Below, in pieces: positions 1 to 9,059 of a stretch of DNA of 64,000 nucleotides. The translations under genes were made by a program, and so were the position numbers. Where the stretch lies: contig NZ_FOJS01000001.1 in NCBI RefSeq assembly GCF_900111865.1, positions 248,001 through 312,000 of the forward strand. Reading direction: 5' to 3'. The stretch comes from Parageobacillus thermantarcticus (GTDB lineage: Bacteria > Bacillota > Bacilli > Bacillales > Anoxybacillaceae). Within the stretch, counting starts at the first letter, position 1; every line of letters starts with the position of its first letter. The notes under the pieces are model-generated. The model saw nothing but the letters and a program-made list of their open reading frames with translations. It made no database searches and was not told where the DNA came from.

Positions 1-903
1 GTTGAATATAACAAAATAAACAAGCAGCATCATGAGCGAAAACGACATCGTCATTCCTTCAACAAGCGGCGTCCCATCAATATATTGCGTTAAATTGGTG
101 TTGGCAAATAATAAATATTTTGCCCAGTCAAATTTCATCGCAAGAAGCGCCGTCACTTGCGGCCCTACAAACAACGCAAACGTCGCCAGCCCAATCGCGA
201 GCGAATGGTTGCGAAACACCGCCGATATCATAAACGCAAAGGTCGCCATCATAACAAGGTCGGCACAATTTAACGCATAGACTTGCACAACATGGAAAAG
301 CATGCTTCTCTCAACAACCGCTCCGTTTTGGTACGCTAAATACGGTTCGCGAATGTTTTCGATTCCAAAAACGGCTGCGCCGACGACAGCCGAAAAAATA
401 AACAACAATAACAGCATGCAAAGCGCGAACAACAGGGCGGCGATGTATTTGGAAAGCAAAATTTTCGTGCGGCTCGCAGGGCGAATAAGGAGCAGCTTGA
501 TCGTTCCCCATGAAAATTCGCTCGCCACGCTTCCTGCCGCCACAATAATCGTAAACAGTGTGATCAGCGCGATAATGTCTGCCGAGTCCACCAAATATCC
601 CCAAAACGTATTGGGCGCCACAGGTTTGATATTGTGTTCTAGACGATATTCATTGATCTTCAGCTGTTGTTTGAGATAATTTTTATACATCTTCGGCAGC
701 TTTTCCTCAGAAAGCTCGGCTTCCATTCTTTTTATCTCCGAAGCGACCTCCGCCTTCCAGTTTTCCGGCTCTTTATGCGTCGCTTTGATAATCAGCGCTC
801 CCGCCAACGTCGCCAAAGCAAGAAGCCCGATCATAAACCATGTGCCAAACCTGCGGTAAATTTTCATATTTTCATTTTGAATTAGCGAAAAAATGCTAGA
901 CAA
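1..903 (-). CDS. yhcI: ABC-2 type transporter permease, YhcI-like (3' end beyond the window)
   Basis: Membrane permease partner of the ATPase encoded just upstream. The frame stays open from a TTG at 903 to the left edge, giving about 301 codons; the C-terminus is cut off. The TTG is chosen because a strong GGGAGGA Shine-Dalgarno lies 8 nt upstream inside the end of the ATPase gene, with which it overlaps by 8 nt. The N-terminus shows one hydrophobic segment (FMIGLLALATLAGALII), a charged extracytoplasmic loop, then several membrane spans, the usual ABC-2/NatB layout. Operon order matches B. subtilis yhcEFGHI. Substrate unknown. Family call fairly sure; the symbol rests on synteny. Confidence 0.75.
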   Translation of the reverse strand, partial: MSSIFSLIQNENMKIYRRFGTWFMIGLLALATLAGALIIKATHKEPENWKAEVASEIKRMEAELSEEKLPKMYKNYLKQQLKINEYRLEHNIKPVAPNTFWGYLVDSADIIALITLFTIIVAAGSVASEFSWGTIKLLLIRPASRTKILLSKYIAALLFALCMLLLLFIFSAVVGAAVFGIENIREPYLAYQNGAVVERSMLFHVVQVYALNCADLVMMATFAFMISAVFRNHSLAIGLATFALFVGPQVTALLAMKFDWAKYLLFANTNLTQYIDGTPLVEGMTMSFSLMMLLVYFVIFN

Positions 904-1810
904 TTTCGTTTCCTCCCGTCATTTCTAAAAATCTTTCTTCCAACGATTTCGTAAGAACTTGAATTCCGTACACTTTAATATGTTCAGACACTAGCGCGGC
1001 ATTTAAGTTTGGTATTTCCTCATAATCGAGCGAAACTTCAATTCCTTGCTTTGCCGGCGTGACGTTCATATGAGGATAAGCGTTTTTGATCACCGTTAAC
1101 GCTTGCTCTACCGGCTCTACTGTAAGCAGCACTTTTTGAGCTTGCTTGGACAGTTCTTGAACCGACTCAATTCCTACTAATCTCCCATGTTGAATAATCG
1201 CAAACCGATCGCACATCATCTCCATTTCCGAGAGAAGATGGCTCGAAACGATGATGCCAAGCCCTTCTTCTTTCGCCAGCTTGCGCAAGTAGTCGCGGAT
1301 TTCGCGGATGCCGGCGGGATCAAGCCCGTTTGTCGGTTCATCCAAAATAAGCAAAGAAGGACGATGAAGCAATGCCTGCGCCAGTCCGAGCCGCTGTCGC
1401 ATGCCGAGCGAATATGTTTTCACTTTGTCATGAATTCGTTTTTCCAAGCCGACTAATTGGACAACTTCATCAATGCGTTCTTTAGTGACTCCTTTCGTCA
1501 TGCGCGCGTAATGAAGCAAATTTTGATATCCGGTCAAAAACTTGTACATTTCCGGATTTTCAACAATGGCGCCGACATGTTGGATCGCTTTTTCAAAATC
1601 TTTTTGAATGCTGATTCCATTAATCAGCACTTCGCCGCTAGTAATTCCCATCAGCCCTACGATCATGCGGATCGTCGTCGTTTTCCCGGCGCCGTTCGGC
1701 CCAAGAAAACCAAACACTTCCCCAGCAAATACTTCGAGCGACAAATCGTGAATAATCGTTTTCTTGCCGATATCCTTCCTGACATTTTTCAACTGCAAAA
1801 GCGGGTTCAT
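896..1810 (-). CDS. yhcH: ABC transporter ATP-binding protein, YhcH-like
   Basis: Cytoplasmic ATPase of the exporter, 304 aa. Walker A GPNGAGKTTT near residue 40, signature YSLGMRQRLGLAQAL near 137, Walker B LLILDEPTNGLDP and an H-loop histidine (SSHLLSEME). The roughly 80-residue C-terminal extension is typical of the BcrA/NatA-like group, which works with ABC-2 permeases. It overlaps the upstream yhcG by 4 nt (ATGA-type junction) and the downstream permease by 8 nt, so translation is probably coupled. Whether it moves a peptide, antibiotic or ion cannot be read from sequence. Confidence 0.85.
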   Translation of the reverse strand: MNPLLQLKNVRKDIGKKTIIHDLSLEVFAGEVFGFLGPNGAGKTTTIRMIVGLMGITSGEVLINGISIQKDFEKAIQHVGAIVENPEMYKFLTGYQNLLHYARMTKGVTKERIDEVVQLVGLEKRIHDKVKTYSLGMRQRLGLAQALLHRPSLLILDEPTNGLDPAGIREIRDYLRKLAKEEGLGIIVSSHLLSEMEMMCDRFAIIQHGRLVGIESVQELSKQAQKVLLTVEPVEQALTVIKNAYPHMNVTPAKQGIEVSLDYEEIPNLNAALVSEHIKVYGIQVLTKSLEERFLEMTGGNEIV

Positions 1811-2511
1811 GGTCGTTCCTCTCCCTTATAAATTTTTTTCAGCCTGTTTACTACACTATCGCGGCTTGTCTCTCTTAATTCATCGACATGGACGCGTTCT
1901 GCCACCGTTCCATTGCGGAGAAAAACGGCTTCATCGAGCAGCGGTTCGACTTCATCGATTTCATGTGTTGTCATCACAATCGTCTGCCGTTCTAGATCGA
2001 CAAATGAAACAAGCCCTTTGACGATCGATTCGCGCACCATCGGATCGAGTCCGGACAGCGGTTCATCCATCAATAAAATCGGCGCTTCCCGTGCTAGCGC
2101 AAAGGCGATTTTCGCACGCCCCCGTCCGCCTTTGGACAGCTGCTTCCATTTCTTGGACGGATCGATTTGCATAAACGCTAATATGTCACGCGCTTTTTCT
2201 GTTCGAAAATCGCTAAATTGCGAAGCGTAAAAATCAAGCATATCTTGAACCGTAAAACTGTCATAATAGGCGTCCAATTCCGATAAATACGCGACTTTGC
2301 GGCTGATTTTCCTCGTTACTTTTTCGCCGTCCACAAGCACGTTTCCTGCTGTTGGAAAAATTAGCCCAGCGATTAATTTTAAAAACGTCGATTTGCCGCT
2401 GCCATTTGCGCCAAGGACGCCGATAATTTTTCCTTTGTCTAATCTTAGCGAAACATCATCGAGCGCCGTCACGCTGCCAAACTTTTTTGTCACGTGCTCA
2501 AATTGAATCAT
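1807..2511 (-). CDS. yhcG: ABC transporter ATP-binding protein, YhcG/YtrB-like
   Basis: Second ATPase of the operon, 234 aa, the usual length for this group. Walker A GANGSGKSTFLK near residue 35, Walker B ILLMDEPLSGLDP, switch histidine TTHEIDE. The signature region reads LSKGGRGRAKIAFALA, so a GGRGR stretch follows LSKG where LSGGQ is usual; YtrB/YhcG-type ATPases commonly diverge here. It starts inside the end of the GntR regulator gene (4-nt overlap) behind GGGGGAG. Two ATPases with two unlike membrane proteins (YhcE, YhcI) suggest either one heteromeric transporter or two sharing a regulator. Confidence 0.83.
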   Translation of the reverse strand: MIQFEHVTKKFGSVTALDDVSLRLDKGKIIGVLGANGSGKSTFLKLIAGLIFPTAGNVLVDGEKVTRKISRKVAYLSELDAYYDSFTVQDMLDFYASQFSDFRTEKARDILAFMQIDPSKKWKQLSKGGRGRAKIAFALAREAPILLMDEPLSGLDPMVRESIVKGLVSFVDLERQTIVMTTHEIDEVEPLLDEAVFLRNGTVAERVHVDELRETSRDSVVNRLKKIYKGEERP

Positions 2512-2888
2512 TGCTCTCCCCCTTCTTCATCCCCTTCGTAGTTTTTCAATGTAGCGATCATCTCGTCCAGCGTAAACCCAAGCTCCGTCATGTTTCGGAC
2601 AAAGTCAGCAACAATGTCCCGCTTCAGCCGCTCACGCAACCGTTCGATGACTTCCGCGTTTTCTGTAACAAACGTTCCTTGACCGCGTCGTGTTTCCACA
2701 ATCCCCATCCTCTCCAGTTCGCTATATGTGCGCTGTATCGTATTCGGATTCACCCCTGTTTCCACTGCCATCTCGCGGACAGACGGCAGCTTCTCCCCCG
2801 CCTTCCATTCGTTTCGGACGATTTTTTTGTTTATCCTCTCCATTATTTGTATATAAATTGGCTTCGTTGTATCAAACTCCTCGGCCAC
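2508..2888 (-). CDS. yhcF: GntR-family transcriptional repressor, YhcF/YtrA type
   Basis: Short GntR regulator, 126 aa from the chosen start. An N-terminal winged helix (KLPSVREMAVETGVNPNTIQ, wing RRGQGTFV) is followed by only about 50 residues of helical tail, the YtrA-subfamily architecture. These proteins repress the ABC operon in which they lie. The GTG at 2888 is preferred because GAGGTG sits 7 nt before it and the gene then begins 5 nt after the yhcE stop; a TTG at 2915 in the same frame is the alternative. Likely target: the palindrome at 3701-3726. Confidence 0.85.
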   Translation of the reverse strand: MAEEFDTTKPIYIQIMERINKKIVRNEWKAGEKLPSVREMAVETGVNPNTIQRTYSELERMGIVETRRGQGTFVTENAEVIERLRERLKRDIVADFVRNMTELGFTLDEMIATLKNYEGDEEGGEQ

Positions 2889-2892
2889 GTCT

Positions 2893-3675
2893 TTACACCT
2901 CAACTTTTCTGTCAATTAGCCAAATGGAAGCGCAAAATGCAAGAACAGCCATAATACCGTAAAAAACGACTGCTCCTATTGGCATCGTTTCCATCTTTTC
3001 GATCATTATCCACCCCTTAGCCGTATTGTACTTGAACACAACCCCCGGCATCGCTATTTTTCCCCATCCCGTTAGCCATTCGTATACGTTTGTTTTCATA
3101 AACGACGAAAACAGCCAGCCTAACAGAAAATAAATAAGCGTAACAATCAGCCCCGATAGTTTTGCAATCATTTGTTTACCAATACGGTAAATCGCCCAAC
3201 AAAGCAAAAACCAAACCGCCATATGGATAGATAGCAGCGCAATATAAAGAACCGCTAGCGCACCGCTTTCGATAAAAAGTTCATCATTCCATATTTTTTC
3301 ATAAAAATACCTCTCTTTTACTCCAAGAGAAGCAATATAAGTAAATAATGCCGAAACAAACAGAGAAATAAGCATGCTGGCAAACGCGATCAGCAGTTTG
3401 GCGCTTACCAACCGAAATGCCGGCTGCGGGGTGTGAAGCCATAAATGAAGCCGCTTCGCTTCTGTTTGTAAGCTAAGAGCCATAAACATCAACATATAAA
3501 ATGCATGCAGGCATGTGACAACCAATGATGGAACAAACATCGCTATCGGCTCGTCGTACTTTAGAGACAATAAATATGACACCATATTAACGATGATAAC
3601 GATTCCAACAGTAGTTAATATCCACAGTTTAGAGATGCGCCACTCTTTTTTTAACAAGCCAACCCACGGATTCAT
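2893..3675 (-). CDS. yhcE: Integral membrane protein, YhcE-like, first gene of the ABC operon
   Basis: 260 aa with about six hydrophobic segments: near residues 18-36 (LTTVGIVIIVNMVSYLLSL), 50-67, 91-115, 140-165, 172-193 and 235-252. No enzyme motif is visible. It is probably a membrane subunit of the exporter encoded downstream, by analogy with B. subtilis YhcE; biochemical role unknown. It starts with ATG behind GGAGGGGAAAGA and is the first gene after the regulated promoter at 3716-3745. Its last codons carry the Shine-Dalgarno of the next gene. Confidence 0.7.
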   Translation of the reverse strand: MNPWVGLLKKEWRISKLWILTTVGIVIIVNMVSYLLSLKYDEPIAMFVPSLVVTCLHAFYMLMFMALSLQTEAKRLHLWLHTPQPAFRLVSAKLLIAFASMLISLFVSALFTYIASLGVKERYFYEKIWNDELFIESGALAVLYIALLSIHMAVWFLLCWAIYRIGKQMIAKLSGLIVTLIYFLLGWLFSSFMKTNVYEWLTGWGKIAMPGVVFKYNTAKGWIMIEKMETMPIGAVVFYGIMAVLAFCASIWLIDRKVEV

Positions 3676-3700
3676 TCTTTCCCCTCCGGCAACAGTGAAT

Positions 3701-3745
3701 TAGTGTTCTAGTTAAATAGTACACTAGTTCAAAATAAAATGTCAA
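3701..3745 (-). promoter_or_regulatory. yhcE operon promoter with GntR operator palindrome
   Basis: On the minus strand a TTGACA box (3745-3740) and a TACTAT box (3721-3716) are separated by 18 nt. An inverted repeat, TAGTGTNCTA-N6-TAGNACACTA (3701-3726, arms matching 9 of 10), covers the -10 box. This is the position and symmetry expected for autorepression by the YtrA-type regulator encoded at 2508-2888. Boxes and palindrome are seen directly; binding is inferred. Confidence 0.8.
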
Positions 3746-3790
3746 CAATTTTTACTAAAAAATGCCGCTATTGGCATTCTCGTCTTTCCA

Positions 3791-3831
3791 TAAAAATCCC
3801 CCGCCTTATGCTTCCGCATAAGGCAGGGGAT
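3791..3831 (-). terminator. Rho-independent terminator of pheST
   Basis: Sixteen-base arms (3796-3811 and 3816-3831, one mismatch) with a 4-nt loop, followed on the minus strand by a TTTTTA run. It begins 6 nt after the pheT stop codon. Confidence 0.92.
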
Positions 3832-3836
3832 TCGCT

Positions 3837-6251
3837 TTATCCGCGCAATGTTGCGCCAAATTTCTGTTCTACCGCTTGGATCACTTTTTCGTGAACGGCG
3901 GTTACTTCTTCATCGGTTAATGTGCGTTCCGGATCGTAGTAACGAAGCGAGAAGGCGATCGATTTTTTGCCTTCTGGAAGGCGGTCGCCTTTGTATACGT
4001 CAAAAACCGCCACTTCTTTCAACAAGCTGCCGCCCGCTTCGATAATCGCTTTTTGCAGTTCGCCGGCAATCACGTTTTCATCGACGACAAGCGCGATATC
4101 GCGCGCAATTGATGGGAAGCGCGGAATCGGCGAGTAGCGGATGTCTTCTACTTCCGCGTTTAATAAATCAGGCAAGGCAAGTTCAAACACATATGTTTCT
4201 TTTAAATCATACTCTTTTTGCACAACTGGATGGAGCTGCCCGACAAAGCCAATCGTCTTGCCATCTAGCAAAATATCAGCGGTGCGTCCCGGATGCATAT
4301 GCTCGCGTTTTGCCTGCTTATATTCAATGCGATTCGTTAAACCTAACAGTTCGAACAAGCCATCTAAAACGCCTTTGGCGACATAGAAATCGACCGCTTT
4401 TTTCTCCCCTTGCCATAAGTGGGCGTGCCATACACCTGTTAAAACTCCGGCGAGACGTTCTTTTTCGCTTGGCAGTTCGTTTTCGCCATTTGTGAGATAC
4501 ACCGCGCCTGTTTCATAGACGGCGACGTTTTCGACTTGGCGCGCGCGGTTGTAACTCGCCACTTCCAAAAGATGAGGAATCAAGCTTTGCCGAAGGACGC
4601 TGCGTTCTTCGCTCATCGGCAGCGCCAAGCGGATTGGTTCCGCCGTTTCTAGCGCGAACATTGTCGCTTTTTCCGCGCTTGTAAGAGAATACGTAATCGC
4701 TTGGAAAAAGCCGACATCTTCTAAATAACGGCGCACTTTCCGGCGCTTTGCTTGATATGGCGTCAGTTTGCCCGGCTTCGCTTCCGCGACTGGCAATGTT
4801 GCCGGAAGGCGGTCATATCCATACAATCTCGCTACTTCTTCGATAATATCTTCTTCGATCGAAATATCGCGGCGGCGTGACGGCACGATAATCGTAAACG
4901 TGCCGTTATCTTCGCTAAACGCGAATTGCAAGTTCGTTAAAATCGCGGCGACTTCGTCTTTCGTAATCGCCGTGCCAAGCACGCGGTTAATGCGATCCAA
5001 CGTGATCGTAATCGTCACTTCTTGCTCTTTTAACGTATTGACTTCGACGACGCCACCGACGACTTCGCCGCCGGCGTACTCAGCCATTAGCGCGGCCGCG
5101 CGGTCAAGCGCTTCTTTTGTCCGCGCCGGATCGATGCCTTTTTCAAAACGCGTGCTTGCTTCACTGCGCAAGCCGTGGTCTTTCGACGCTTTGCGAATGA
5201 CAGGGCTCGTGAAATAGGCCGATTCAATAAACACCGTCGTCGTGTCGTTTCGCACTTCGGAATTCGCGCCGCCCATGACACCGGCAAGCGCCACTGGCTC
5301 CGTACCGTTGGTAATGACAAGATGATCTTCCGTTAACGTGCGCTTCGTATCATCCAAAGTGACAATGGTTTCACCAGCTTTCGCGCGACGCACGACAATT
5401 TCTTTCGAGCCGAGGCGGTCATAGTCAAACGCGTGAAGCGGTTGTCCATATTCAAGCATAATGTAGTTCGTAATGTCGACGACGTTGTTATGAGGACGGA
5501 TTCCTGCCGCCATTAAGCGCGTTTGCATCCAAAGCGGCGACGGTCCAATTTTCACGTTTTTCACGATGCGACCCGCGTATAACGGGTTGTCTTTCGGCGC
5601 GTCGACGCGCACGGAAATATAATCATGAACGTTTTCGCCATTTTCTTGAAGCTCGATGACCGGCAACTTTACGTCTCGTCCTAAAATCGCCGCTACTTCG
5701 TAGGCGACGCCGATCATGCTGAGGCAATCGGCGCGGTTTGGCGTAAGCCCGAGCTCTAATACTTCATCATCCAAATTTAATAGTTCCAACGCGTCCGCGC
5801 CGACCGGAGCGTCGCTCGGAAAGACGAAAATGCCATCGGCGTATTCTTTTGGCACGAGTTTCGACTCGACGCCGAGTTCTTGCAAGGAACAAATCATGCC
5901 GTTCGATTCTTCGCCGCGCAGTTTCGCGCGTTTAATTTTCAAACCGCCAGGCAGGACGGCGCCGGCTTTCGCCACTGCTACTTTTTGCCCTTTCGCGACG
6001 TTCGGGGCGCCGCAAATAATTTGCACCGGTTCTCCTTCGCCGATATCGACGAGGCATTTTTTTAATTTATCGGCGTTTGGATGCGGTTCACATTCAAGCA
6101 CATGCCCGACGACGACGTCTTTTGCCCCTTTATTTAATACTTCCACGCTTTCGACTTCGATGCCGCTTTTCGTAATGCGGTCGGCTAGTTCTTTTGCGGT
6201 GATGCCTGTTAAATCAACATATTCTTGCAGCCATTTATAGGAAACAAACAT
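3837..6251 (-). CDS. pheT: Phenylalanyl-tRNA synthetase beta subunit
   Basis: Large subunit of the cytoplasmic alpha2-beta2 synthetase that charges tRNA-Phe, 804 aa, normal bacterial length. In order: an EMAP/OB-type tRNA-binding domain (about 40-150, [18 protein letters not shown]), B3/B4 editing domain (about 200-370), B5 domain (about 400-475), a catalytic-like core, and the C-terminal ferredoxin-fold anticodon-binding domain (about 710-803, [16 protein letters not shown]). It lies 16 nt after pheS in the same transcript and shares its T-box control. Confidence 0.97.
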   Translation of the reverse strand: MFVSYKWLQEYVDLTGITAKELADRITKSGIEVESVEVLNKGAKDVVVGHVLECEPHPNADKLKKCLVDIGEGEPVQIICGAPNVAKGQKVAVAKAGAVLPGGLKIKRAKLRGEESNGMICSLQELGVESKLVPKEYADGIFVFPSDAPVGADALELLNLDDEVLELGLTPNRADCLSMIGVAYEVAAILGRDVKLPVIELQENGENVHDYISVRVDAPKDNPLYAGRIVKNVKIGPSPLWMQTRLMAAGIRPHNNVVDITNYIMLEYGQPLHAFDYDRLGSKEIVVRRAKAGETIVTLDDTKRTLTEDHLVITNGTEPVALAGVMGGANSEVRNDTTTVFIESAYFTSPVIRKASKDHGLRSEASTRFEKGIDPARTKEALDRAAALMAEYAGGEVVGGVVEVNTLKEQEVTITITLDRINRVLGTAITKDEVAAILTNLQFAFSEDNGTFTIIVPSRRRDISIEEDIIEEVARLYGYDRLPATLPVAEAKPGKLTPYQAKRRKVRRYLEDVGFFQAITYSLTSAEKATMFALETAEPIRLALPMSEERSVLRQSLIPHLLEVASYNRARQVENVAVYETGAVYLTNGENELPSEKERLAGVLTGVWHAHLWQGEKKAVDFYVAKGVLDGLFELLGLTNRIEYKQAKREHMHPGRTADILLDGKTIGFVGQLHPVVQKEYDLKETYVFELALPDLLNAEVEDIRYSPIPRFPSIARDIALVVDENVIAGELQKAIIEAGGSLLKEVAVFDVYKGDRLPEGKKSIAFSLRYYDPERTLTDEEVTAVHEKVIQAVEQKFGATLRG

Positions 6252-6267
6252 CGATCAAACCTCCCCT

Positions 6268-7302
6268 TTACACGCGATGGAATTGCTGTAAGAAGCGAAT
6301 GTCGTTTTGATAGAAATGGCGGATGTCGTCAATGCCGTATTTGAGCATCGCGATGCGCTCCGGCCCCATGCCGAACGCAAATCCTGTATATTTTTTCGAA
6401 TCAAATCCGGCCATTTCCAATACGTTTGGATGAACCATGCCGGCCCCTAAAATTTCAATCCAGCCCGTTCCTTTACATACGCTGCAGCCATGACCGCCGC
6501 AATGAAAGCAGGACACATCGACTTCGACCGACGGCTCGGTGAACGGGAAAAAGCTTGGGCGGAAGCGGATTTCGCGGTCTTCGCCAAACATTTTGCGGGC
6601 AAACTCGCGCAGCGTTCCTTTCAGGTCGCTCATGCGAATGTTTTCATCGACGACAAGCCCTTCGATTTGCGTAAATTGATGCGAGTGCGTCGCGTCATCG
6701 TTGTCGCGGCGGTACACTTTTCCCGGGCAGATGATTTTCACCGGACCGCGTCCTTGATGTTTTTCCATCGTGCGCGCTTGCACTGGTGACGTATGAGTGC
6801 GAAGCAAAATTTCTTCGGTAATGTAGAACGAATCTTGCATATCGCGCGCCGGATGGCCTTTTGGCAAGTTGAGCGCTTCAAAATTGTAGTAGTCTTGCTC
6901 GACTTCCGGTCCTTCGGCGATCGTATAACCCATGCCGATGAATAAGTCTTCGATTTCTTCAATGACGCGTGTGAGCGGATGGTGATTGCCTCGTTTGACC
7001 GGACGTCCCGGTAGCGTGACATCAATCGCTTCGGCCGCTAGTTTTTTCTCAACTTCCTCTTGCTCAAGTTTCGCTTGCTTTTCCTCTAGCGCGCTTTGGA
7101 TCGCTTGCCGCACTTCGTTGGCGAGCGCGCCGATGACCGGGCGTTCTTCCGGCGATAACGCCCCCATGCCGCGGAGCACTTCAGTAATCGGGCCTTTTTT
7201 GCCAAGATAGGCGACGCGCACCTCGTTGAGTGCTTTCAAGTCACGAGCTTGTTCGATTTTTTCGAGCGCTTCTTGTTGAAGCTGCTGCAACCGTTCTTTC
7301 AT
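6268..7302 (-). CDS. pheS: Phenylalanyl-tRNA synthetase alpha subunit
   Basis: Catalytic subunit, 344 aa. An N-terminal coiled coil (about 1-90, rich in E, K, Q) binds tRNA. The class II catalytic core follows with motif 1 around [15 protein letters not shown], motif 2 [19 protein letters not shown] and motif 3 [15 protein letters not shown]. The family's [12 protein letters not shown] cysteine cluster is present near residue 275. First gene of pheST; expression should rise on phenylalanine starvation through the T-box directly upstream. Confidence 0.97.
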   Translation of the reverse strand: MKERLQQLQQEALEKIEQARDLKALNEVRVAYLGKKGPITEVLRGMGALSPEERPVIGALANEVRQAIQSALEEKQAKLEQEEVEKKLAAEAIDVTLPGRPVKRGNHHPLTRVIEEIEDLFIGMGYTIAEGPEVEQDYYNFEALNLPKGHPARDMQDSFYITEEILLRTHTSPVQARTMEKHQGRGPVKIICPGKVYRRDNDDATHSHQFTQIEGLVVDENIRMSDLKGTLREFARKMFGEDREIRFRPSFFPFTEPSVEVDVSCFHCGGHGCSVCKGTGWIEILGAGMVHPNVLEMAGFDSKKYTGFAFGMGPERIAMLKYGIDDIRHFYQNDIRFLQQFHRV

Positions 7303-7330
7303 GGAAAACTCCTCCTTTTTTCATTTCCAT

Positions 7331-7613
7331 AAAAAAATCGCCCCTTAAAATAAGGGACGAGTAAACTCGCGGTACCACCCTTGTTAACAGCGCAAAAAGG
7401 CGCTGTTCGCTTCATTGCGATAACGGCATCAGCCGGAACACCTTTACATTCCGCAGGCGCGGAATGGTCCAAGTGTCGACTCCAGAGGTGAATTCACTTG
7501 CTTCTACCATAAAAACGCTCCCAGTCTACGGCGTTTTCTCCCTGGATGGCGAGTGGCAAGCTACTCTTCTCTTTCATCGTCGTTTTCCGTATATTCGAAT
7601 GTCAAATAAATGC
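7331..7613 (-). promoter_or_regulatory. T-box leader of pheST, Phe specifier UUC
   Basis: The leader between promoter and pheS carries the conserved T-box AAGGGTGGTACCGCG (complement of about 7368-7382). It is followed by a terminator, stem complement of 7339-7359 with U-run 7331-7337. Stem I has its specifier bulge as UUC (complement of 7490-7492) followed by ACCUC. The thrS leader in this window has ACC in the same context, which supports the codon assignment. Uncharged tRNA-Phe should stabilise the antiterminator. Confidence 0.93.
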
Positions 7614-7621
7614 TGTATTAT

Positions 7622-7650
7622 ATTATAAGCAAACGGCAAACATCACGCAA
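7622..7650 (-). promoter_or_regulatory. Promoter of pheST
   Basis: A perfect TATAAT (complement of 7622-7627) lies 17 nt from TTGCGT (complement of 7645-7650). Transcription would start near 7614, at the 5' end of the T-box leader. Confidence 0.75.
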
Positions 7651-7881
7651 TATACTCTCGCATTAATGAAACTTGCGCAATTCGACGCTACTTCTTGCCC
7701 GCTGGACTTTCCAACATTTTGTCTTGGCTTTCTTTTAGACTGGACGCATTCCGCTTCCACACAGGCATGTCCGCATTTCCCAGCCGTATCTTCACGTCTC
7801 CTTGCAAGCGGGTCGTTTTGTGTCAAGACTTCCATCATCGCGCTAAGAAACGCTTTTATCTCATCGGTTGCCTTTTCCAAT
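7651..7881. other. Intergenic stretch, nothing firm recognised
   Basis: Between the pheST promoter and the end of the methyltransferase gene. A minus-strand reading frame runs through it from inside the methyltransferase gene (7934 to 7623). It has no Shine-Dalgarno or recognisable protein features, so I do not call a gene. No clear terminator hairpin follows the methyltransferase either. Confidence 0.4.
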
Positions 7882-8643
7882 TTATGACGCGCCCCGTAAA
7901 TGATAAAGCAAAATTCCGGCAGCGACGGCGACATTAAGCGATTCAGCCTGCCCGTAAATCGGAATATATAAATTTTTCGCCGTCATCTCAAGCAATGGTT
8001 TGCTGACACCGCTTCCTTCATTGCCGACAAGCAAAGCAAACGACCGCGGCGGTTGGATGCAGCGATAATCTTCTCCGTTTACCAACGATGTACCGTAAAT
8101 CGTAACGTTTTGCGCTTGAAGCTTCTCCATCCATTCGCGAAGATTTCCGCGAATAATTGGCAGATGGAAAAGCGAGCCTTGCGTCGCGCGAATGACTTTC
8201 GGGTTGTACAAGTCAGCGCAACCTTTGCCAAGAATGACAGCATCGATTCCCGCCGCATCCGCGGTGCGGATCATCGTGCCGATGTTGCCCGGATCTTGCA
8301 CGGCATCAATCAGAAGTACATTCGCCTGCGCCCAGTCCATATCTCCATAAGAAAACTGCTCGCATACGGCTGCAATTCCTTGCGGTGTTTCCGTATCGCT
8401 AATCGCTTTCATCACGTCTTCCGTAACGATGGCAATCGGGATGCCGCTTATATCCCATGTTGCCGGAATCGCTTTCTTCTCGTCAATGATCAATTGGACA
8501 ATGGATATGTTGCTTTTCAACGCTTCTTCCACTAAATGAAATCCTTCGATAAGAAACAGCCCTGTTTTATCCCGTTCCTTTTTCATAAGCAGCTTTTTCC
8601 ATTGCTTTACTTGCGGATTTTTGACCGATTCAATTCGTTTCAA
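7882..8643 (-). CDS. ysgA: TrmH/SpoU family RNA 2'-O-methyltransferase, YsgA-like
   Basis: SAM-dependent ribose methylase of the SPOUT class, 253 aa, probably acting on 23S rRNA or tRNA. An N-terminal L30e-like substrate-binding domain (about 1-95) precedes the knotted catalytic domain, with motif 1 [14 protein letters not shown] near 117, motif 2 [11 protein letters not shown] near 200 and motif 3 [18 protein letters not shown] near 223. Start is TTG at 8643 with GGAG 8 nt upstream; no ATG fits. The place between sspI and pheS is the same as ysgA in B. subtilis. Exact target nucleotide unknown. Confidence 0.9.
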   Translation of the reverse strand: MKRIESVKNPQVKQWKKLLMKKERDKTGLFLIEGFHLVEEALKSNISIVQLIIDEKKAIPATWDISGIPIAIVTEDVMKAISDTETPQGIAAVCEQFSYGDMDWAQANVLLIDAVQDPGNIGTMIRTADAAGIDAVILGKGCADLYNPKVIRATQGSLFHLPIIRGNLREWMEKLQAQNVTIYGTSLVNGEDYRCIQPPRSFALLVGNEGSGVSKPLLEMTAKNLYIPIYGQAESLNVAVAAGILLYHLRGAS

Positions 8644-8740
8644 TGCTCATTCTCCTTTACATTTTGCATCATCCATATACATAATAAACGAAATTCGCGC
8701 AAAAAATAAGGATGTACTACATACTAGCGAGGTGAATGAG

Positions 8741-8950
8741 ATGGATTTCGACTTGCGCCATGCGATTATGCAAAATGTCGCCAACAACACGAAAGAACAA
8801 TTGGAAGATACGATCGTGGACGCGATTCAGCGCGGTGAAGAAAAATATTTGCCGGGTCTTGGCGTGCTGTTTGAAGCGATTTGGAAACATTCAAGCGAGC
8901 AGCAAAAAGATATGATGCTCTCTACTCTGGAACAAGCCGTAAAGCAATAA
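8741..8950 (+). CDS. sspI: Small acid-soluble spore protein I
   Basis: Minor spore protein of 69 aa, close to the B. subtilis SspI length (71). The body [19 protein letters not shown]...[13 protein letters not shown] fits the family. The ATG at 8741 is chosen over upstream in-frame codons because GAGGTG lies 6 nt ahead. It is transcribed divergently from the methylase, as in B. subtilis. The family is made in the forespore under sigma-G; CATAATA (8680-8686) resembles a sigma-G -10 box, but I see no convincing -35, so promoter identity is unproven. Confidence 0.93.
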   Translation: MDFDLRHAIMQNVANNTKEQLEDTIVDAIQRGEEKYLPGLGVLFEAIWKHSSEQQKDMMLSTLEQAVKQ

Positions 8951-8954
8951 ACAC

Positions 8955-8984
8955 GGGAAGCATTAACCAGCTTCCCATTTTTAT
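8955..8984 (+). terminator. Terminator of sspI
   Basis: GGGAAGC / GCTTCCC hairpin (8955-8961 and 8970-8976) followed by ATTTTTAT on the plus strand, just after the sspI stop. Confidence 0.85.
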
Positions 8985-9015
8985 GTTGGATACAATCTTT
9001 TTTCTTGTTTGGCAT

Positions 9016-9050
9016 GAAAAAAGAAAAGCCGACATTGATCGCCGGCTTTT
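9016..9050 (-). terminator. Terminator after the M42 peptidase gene
   Basis: AAAAGCCG (9024-9031) pairs with CGGCTTTT (9043-9050); on the minus strand a CTTTTTT run follows. It sits just past the peptidase stop and faces the sspI terminator. Confidence 0.8.
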
Positions 9051-9059
9051 CCATGTTAA

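Noticed and set aside
1807-2511. Defective YhcG because its signature deviates from LSGGQ
   Set aside because: Walker A/B and switch His are intact, and I recall divergent signatures in this subgroup, so loss of function is not supported.
7623-7934. 103-codon minus-strand frame overlapping the end of ysgA
   Set aside because: Starts inside the methyltransferase gene, has no Shine-Dalgarno, and its end overlaps the pheST promoter; composition is not protein-like.
8720-8726. CATACTA as a sigma-G -10 box for sspI
   Set aside because: Too close to the Shine-Dalgarno and start codon (transcription would begin inside the ribosome-binding site), and no matching -35.
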